From the NCBI GenBank assembly GCA_900546255.1, contig URCB01000024.1:1-25045 (forward strand): 25,045 nt of DNA. Reading direction: 5' to 3'. How positions within the stretch are numbered: position 1 is the first letter of the stretch; every line of letters starts with the position of its first letter. The notes below the pieces were generated by a model. That model ran no database searches. It was not told the origin of the DNA and worked only from the letters and a program-made list of their open reading frames with translations. A program made the translations under genes and the position numbers. Positions 21,580-25,045 of this stretch are shown here, piece by piece. The DNA is from an uncultured Eubacteriales bacterium. Lineage in GTDB: Bacteria > Bacillota > Clostridia > Oscillospirales > Oscillospiraceae.

Positions 21580-22347
21580 ATGAAACCATTGCTGCAACTG
21601 GAACACATCCAAAAAATCTACGGCAACGGCGGCGGGGTGACCCGCGCCATCGACGACATCAGCTTTTCCGTGGAGAACGGGGAGTTTTTGGGAATCATGG
21701 GGGCCTCCGGCTCCGGCAAGACCACCCTGCTCAACTGCATCTCCACCATCGACACGGTGAGTGCCGGCGCCATCCGCCTGGATGGGCAGGACATCACCCG
21801 GCTGCGGCCCAAGGAGCTGGCCAAGTTCCGCCGGGAGAACCTGGGCTTCATCTTCCAGGACTTTAACCTCCTGGACACCCTCACCATCGGGGAGAACATC
21901 GCCCTGGCCCTCACCATCCGCCGCACGGCCCCCCAGGCCATCGACCCCCAGGTCCAGGCCATGGCCAACACCCTGAACATCGGGGACATTTTGGACAAGT
22001 ACCCCTACCAGGTCTCCGGTGGGCAGAAGCAGCGGTGCGCCTGCGCCCGGGCCATCATCAACCACCCCAAACTGGTCCTGGCCGACGAACCCACCGGCGC
22101 CCTGGACAGCCACTCGGCCCAGATGCTCCTGGCCACCCTGGAGGACATGCACCGCCAGCTGGGGGCCACCATCCTCATGGTGACCCACGACGCCTTCTCC
22201 GCCAGCTATGCCCAACGGATCCTCTTCCTCCGGGACGGGGCCATCTTCTCGGAGCTGCGCCGGGGCACGGACAGCCGCAAGGGGTTCTTTGACAAGATCC
22301 TCCAAGTCCTCACCATGATGGGAGGGGGGACCACAGATGTACGCTAA
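21580..22347 (+). CDS. BceA-like ABC transporter ATP-binding protein
   Basis: A 255-residue ATPase of the MacB/LolD-like peptide-detoxification group. Walker A is GASGSGKTT (41-49), Q-loop Gln93, signature VSGGQ (145-149), Walker B LVLADE ending at Glu170 and switch His203 in VTHDAFSAS. GAGGTG precedes the ATG. It overlaps the permease gene by 11 bases, so both are made together. The preceding two-component genes and the partner permease make a Bce-type role in bacitracin or antimicrobial-peptide resistance likely; the actual ligand cannot be read from sequence. Confidence 0.95.
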   Translation: MKPLLQLEHIQKIYGNGGGVTRAIDDISFSVENGEFLGIMGASGSGKTTLLNCISTIDTVSAGAIRLDGQDITRLRPKELAKFRRENLGFIFQDFNLLDTLTIGENIALALTIRRTAPQAIDPQVQAMANTLNIGDILDKYPYQVSGGQKQRCACARAIINHPKLVLADEPTGALDSHSAQMLLATLEDMHRQLGATILMVTHDAFSASYAQRILFLRDGAIFSELRRGTDSRKGFFDKILQVLTMMGGGTTDVR

Positions 22348-24553
22348 ACTGGTCCTGCGCAGCGCCCGGCGGTCCGTGGGGGACTACCTCATCTACCTGG
22401 TGACCCTCACCCTGTGCGTGGGGCTGTTCTACGCCTTCCTATCCATCTCCAGCCGCCACTACCACCCGGACATCGGGGCGGAGTTTGACCTCACCTTCCT
22501 CAGCGACGGGATGAAGGTGGCCGTGTGCGGAGTGACGTTGCTGCTGTGGTTCCTCATCCGCTACGTCAACCGGTACATGCTCCGGCAGAAGCAGCCCACC
22601 TTGGCCATCCAAGGGGTGCTGGGGATGGAGAGCCGCACCATGGCCTGGCTCTTCTTCGCCGAGACCTTCTGCGTCAGCCTGCTGGCCCTGGGGCTGGGGA
22701 TCCTCCTGGGGGTGGTCCTCTCCCAGTTCATTACCGCCCTGCTGCTGGCCAGCTACGGCCAGCCCTTCCAGCTGACCTTCTCCCTCTATCCGGACACGGT
22801 GGGCCTTACCCTGGCCTTTTTCGCGGTGAGCTTCCTGGTGACGGGGCTGTTTCACGTCCGGTCCATCCGGCGGACGCCTCTGCTGGACATGCTCCAGGCC
22901 ACCCGGCGCAACGAGGGGGACCTGCAGCGCAGCCGGTGGATGCCGGTGGTCACCGTCCTCTACCTCCTGGCCCTGGTGGGGATGGGAACCATGGGGGTGT
23001 GGCTGCTCACCCTGTACGACGACCCCCGCCTCCCCTTGCCCGGGCGGGTGCTGTACTGGGCCAACGCCCTGCTCCCCCTGGCGGGGGTGGCAGGCAGCCT
23101 GGTGTGGCTGGTGCGGCGGAAGGCCTGGGGCTTTCCCCGGCTGCTGGGGTACCTGATGGCCATCGCCGTGGGGTGCGGCCTGTTTGCCGCCCTCACCCCC
23201 TCCTTCCGAAGCGCTTACTTCCTGCCCCTCTCGGCGGAGAACCTGAACCTCTACCTCACCTTCCTGGTGGGGGATGTGGTCTTCCTCATCTGCGCCCTGT
23301 TCTACCTGTGCGCCCGGTGGGTTGCCGCCTGGAAGGACCGCTCCCCTGCCCACAGGTACACGGGGGAGAACCTGTTCTTCTTCGGACAGATCCTCTCCCA
23401 GCTCCGCTCCACCAGCAAGTCCATGGCCCTCATCTGCCTGACCCTACTGCTGTCCCTGTTCTGCTTCCTGGCCACCCCTGCCCTGGCGGGGTGGGCAGAG
23501 GGCTACCTGGCCAGCCGGTCCATGTACGACGTGCAGGTCAGTTCGGACTACAACCAGGTGTACGACCCCGCCGACCTCCCCCTGGAGGAATACGACCTGG
23601 TGACCCAATTCCTGGAAGCGCGGGGCATCGCCGTGGAGGCCGACTGCACCTTCCCCCTCTACCTCCCCCGGGAGGCGCAGTTCCACCAGCGGTACAAGTA
23701 TGACTTCCCCCCGGTGGCCATGGCCCTGTCGGACTACAACGCCATCCGGGCCATGGCGGGGTACGAACCCATCGCCCTGGCCCCCGGCACCTTCGCCACC
23801 CAGTGGCGGGCCACCGCCGGGGAGGAGGACCGCTCCGCTTTCCTGGCCGCCCACCCAACCCTGACCACCGACGGGGGGACCCTCACCCTGGCCGCCGGCA
23901 CCCCCGCCTATACCGATGCCCTGGGGGAGACCCTCTACAACGACTACACCGACCTGGTGTACATCCTCCCCGACGAAGTCTGCCAGGCCCTGATGCCGGT
24001 GATGACCAACCGGTACCTCACCACCACGGAGCCCATCCCCTACGCCGATGCCCGGGACCTGTCCACCACCTTCCGGCAGACCTACTCGGAGGACAGCGTG
24101 GAGGGCCAGCCCCGGTACACCATCCGCACCAGCACGGAGCAGGTGAACGAGTCCACCGCCTCCACCTTCCTCCTGCGCACCCTGATGACCTACGGGGCAG
24201 TGGTGCTGATGGTCACCTGCTTTACCATCCTCTCCCTCCAGCAGCTGTGGGATGCCCGGCAGCACCGGTACCGCTTCGGGGTCCTCCGGAAGCTGGGGGT
24301 GGAGGAGCGGGACCTGCACCGCCTCATCACCCGGCAGCTGGCCTTCTGGTTCGGCCTGCCGGTGGGGGTGGCGGCCTGCTTCGCCCTGGTGGTGGTGCCC
24401 TTCTTCTTCGCCACCATCTCCACGGAGATCACCGCCTATCTGGGCTTTTCCGTGCTCCTGCCCCAGGTGGGGGCCATCGCCGCCATCCTGCTGCTGCTCT
24501 TGGCCGCCTACTACGCCGCCACGTATACCCTGTTCCGCCGGGCGGTGGGGTGA
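22337..24553 (+). CDS. BceB-like FtsX-type permease
   Basis: A 738-residue membrane permease with ten predicted helices and one large extracellular domain (about 388-612) between helices 7 and 8, the hallmark of BceB-type transporters. An FtsX-like block (about 55-180) includes QPTLAIQGVLGMESRTM and FLVTGLFHVRSIRRTP, and the C-terminal block includes YRFGVLRKLGVEERDL. The large domain confers peptide specificity in characterised homologues and is the most variable part; here it is rich in Tyr, Thr and acidic residues. Works with the overlapping ATPase, and passes the peptide signal to the BceS-like kinase. The length is slightly above the 640-670 typical of B. subtilis BceB. Confidence 0.93.
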   Translation: MYAKLVLRSARRSVGDYLIYLVTLTLCVGLFYAFLSISSRHYHPDIGAEFDLTFLSDGMKVAVCGVTLLLWFLIRYVNRYMLRQKQPTLAIQGVLGMESRTMAWLFFAETFCVSLLALGLGILLGVVLSQFITALLLASYGQPFQLTFSLYPDTVGLTLAFFAVSFLVTGLFHVRSIRRTPLLDMLQATRRNEGDLQRSRWMPVVTVLYLLALVGMGTMGVWLLTLYDDPRLPLPGRVLYWANALLPLAGVAGSLVWLVRRKAWGFPRLLGYLMAIAVGCGLFAALTPSFRSAYFLPLSAENLNLYLTFLVGDVVFLICALFYLCARWVAAWKDRSPAHRYTGENLFFFGQILSQLRSTSKSMALICLTLLLSLFCFLATPALAGWAEGYLASRSMYDVQVSSDYNQVYDPADLPLEEYDLVTQFLEARGIAVEADCTFPLYLPREAQFHQRYKYDFPPVAMALSDYNAIRAMAGYEPIALAPGTFATQWRATAGEEDRSAFLAAHPTLTTDGGTLTLAAGTPAYTDALGETLYNDYTDLVYILPDEVCQALMPVMTNRYLTTTEPIPYADARDLSTTFRQTYSEDSVEGQPRYTIRTSTEQVNESTASTFLLRTLMTYGAVVLMVTCFTILSLQQLWDARQHRYRFGVLRKLGVEERDLHRLITRQLAFWFGLPVGVAACFALVVVPFFFATISTEITAYLGFSVLLPQVGAIAAILLLLLAAYYAATYTLFRRAVG

Positions 24554-24593
24554 GGGCGCTTCCTCTCTGCCCCCGCAGATCCCGGCCTGCGCC

Positions 24594-24629
24594 GAAGATC
24601 CCCCACCCGAAACTGGGTGGGGGACCTTC
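24594..24629 (+). terminator. Hairpin after the permease gene, possible terminator
   Basis: A long stem GAAG..CCCCCACCC/GGGTGGGGG..CTTC with a two-base internal loop and loop GAAACT. No T-run follows, so it may be a stabilising 3' structure. About 40 bases downstream of the stop. Confidence 0.5.
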
Positions 24630-24811
24630 GCGTTCGGGGCGGAAAGGGCGCTCCCCCGTTCCTGCCCTTCTTTTCCCGCAATCCCTTGGGCCCCAAGGAC
24701 TTTCCCAACGGTCGAGTGGCAAATTCACCCCCACCCCTTGACTTTTCCCCGCCGGTTGGACTACCCTGTACCTGTCTTGCAAGGCACATTCAAGCAAGGA
24801 GTGTGGAAACC

Positions 24812-24952
24812 ATGGAAAACAAGAAATCCTTTGGGGCCTTCCTGGGGCAGCGCCGCAAGGAACTAGGGCTAACCCAGAAGGAGCTGGCCCAGCGCCTCTT
24901 CGTCACCGACTCCGCCGTGAGCAAGTGGGAGCGGGGACTTTCCCAAAGTTAA
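24812..24952 (+). pseudogene. XRE-family regulator truncated after the helix-turn-helix
   Basis: A 46-residue reading frame starting at ATG 24812 (AAGGAG about 10 bases upstream). It encodes an almost complete XRE/Cro helix-turn-helix (RRKELGLTQKELAQRLFVTDSAVSKWERG) of the type usually followed by YPDxxLLPxL and a longer C-terminal domain. Instead it ends in LSQS and a TAA stop. Neither other frame restores the usual continuation. The same frame resumes after the stop as about 30 open codons to the window edge, without a recognisable match. This could be a pseudogene, a recombination junction or an assembly join; a functional mini-regulator is less likely. TTGACT at about 24739-24744 is a possible -35. 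Confidence 0.6.
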
Positions 24953-25045
24953 AGATACCACATCAATCCCACGCTGACTTTTGCTCAACTGATACAGCCG
25001 GAGGGCTGGATAACAAGAAAAGGCGGTATGCGCCCCGTGGAGGGG
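24953..25045. other. Unassigned lower-GC sequence at right edge
   Basis: This stretch is noticeably less GC-rich than the genes before it and contains no recognisable start, RNA or repeat. One frame is open to the edge (…FAQLIQPEGWITRKGG…), which I do not recognise. Confidence 0.4.

Noticed and set aside
24684..24698. Palindrome CCTTGGGCCCCAAGG, similar to a sequence at 6472-6486
   Set aside because: Flanks are unrelated, and two short GC-rich palindromes are not enough to claim a repeat family.
1..25045. CRISPR array, rRNA, tRNA, riboswitch
   Set aside because: No regularly spaced repeats, and no recognisable rRNA or tRNA sequence or conserved riboswitch core seen by eye; a covariance-model search was not possible.

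Overview
The window looks like a high-GC (roughly 60-65 %) Firmicutes chromosome. The best fit is a gut Clostridia of the Oscillospiraceae type (Flavonifractor/Pseudoflavonifractor-like). This rests on strong GGAGG ribosome-binding sites, several LxxC lipoproteins, SLH-domain surface protein, collagen-like G-X-Y proteins, a Bce-type two-component/ABC module and a Pho regulon with TTAACA-type Pho boxes. The assignment is inference from gene content, not a database match.

Region 1 (1-9,700, all minus strand) is a complete phosphate-starvation locus. In transcription order it runs phoP-phoR-HD phosphohydrolase, terminator, pstS-pstC-pstA-pstB-phoU, then a Na/Pi cotransporter and its terminator. 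Three promoters (before phoP, pstS and the cotransporter) share one 55-bp architecture: four 11-bp-phased Pho-box units, a 5-bp spacer and a TAGACT/TAAACT -10. This suggests PhoP autoregulates and coordinates high-affinity (Pst) and Na-coupled Pi uptake. A fragment of collagen-like repeat runs off the left edge.

Region 2 (9,694-12,449, minus) holds a small lipoprotein, a REC-SARP-type regulator whose phospho-acceptor Asp is replaced by Glu, and a compact serine recombinase whose stop codon abuts the phoP Pho boxes.

Region 3 (12,545-18,680, minus) is a cell-surface cluster: a collagen-like protein, an SLH-anchored SGNH protein, its lipid-anchored paralogue, a DUF4358-like lipoprotein, an MBOAT O-acyltransferase and a DHHW/AlgJ-like protein, closed by a strong terminator. 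The content suggests O-acylation (and perhaps deacylation) of an extracellular polymer at the S-layer/cell wall. The polymer is unknown.

Region 4 (18,800-24,630, plus) carries glutamate racemase, then a Bce-type antimicrobial-peptide sensing and detoxification operon (response regulator, intramembrane-sensing kinase, ABC ATPase, ten-TM permease) with a candidate operator before the ATPase gene. The right edge has an XRE regulator cut short after its helix-turn-helix, followed by lower-GC sequence that may mark a junction.

No rRNA, tRNA, CRISPR array or complete insertion sequence was seen.
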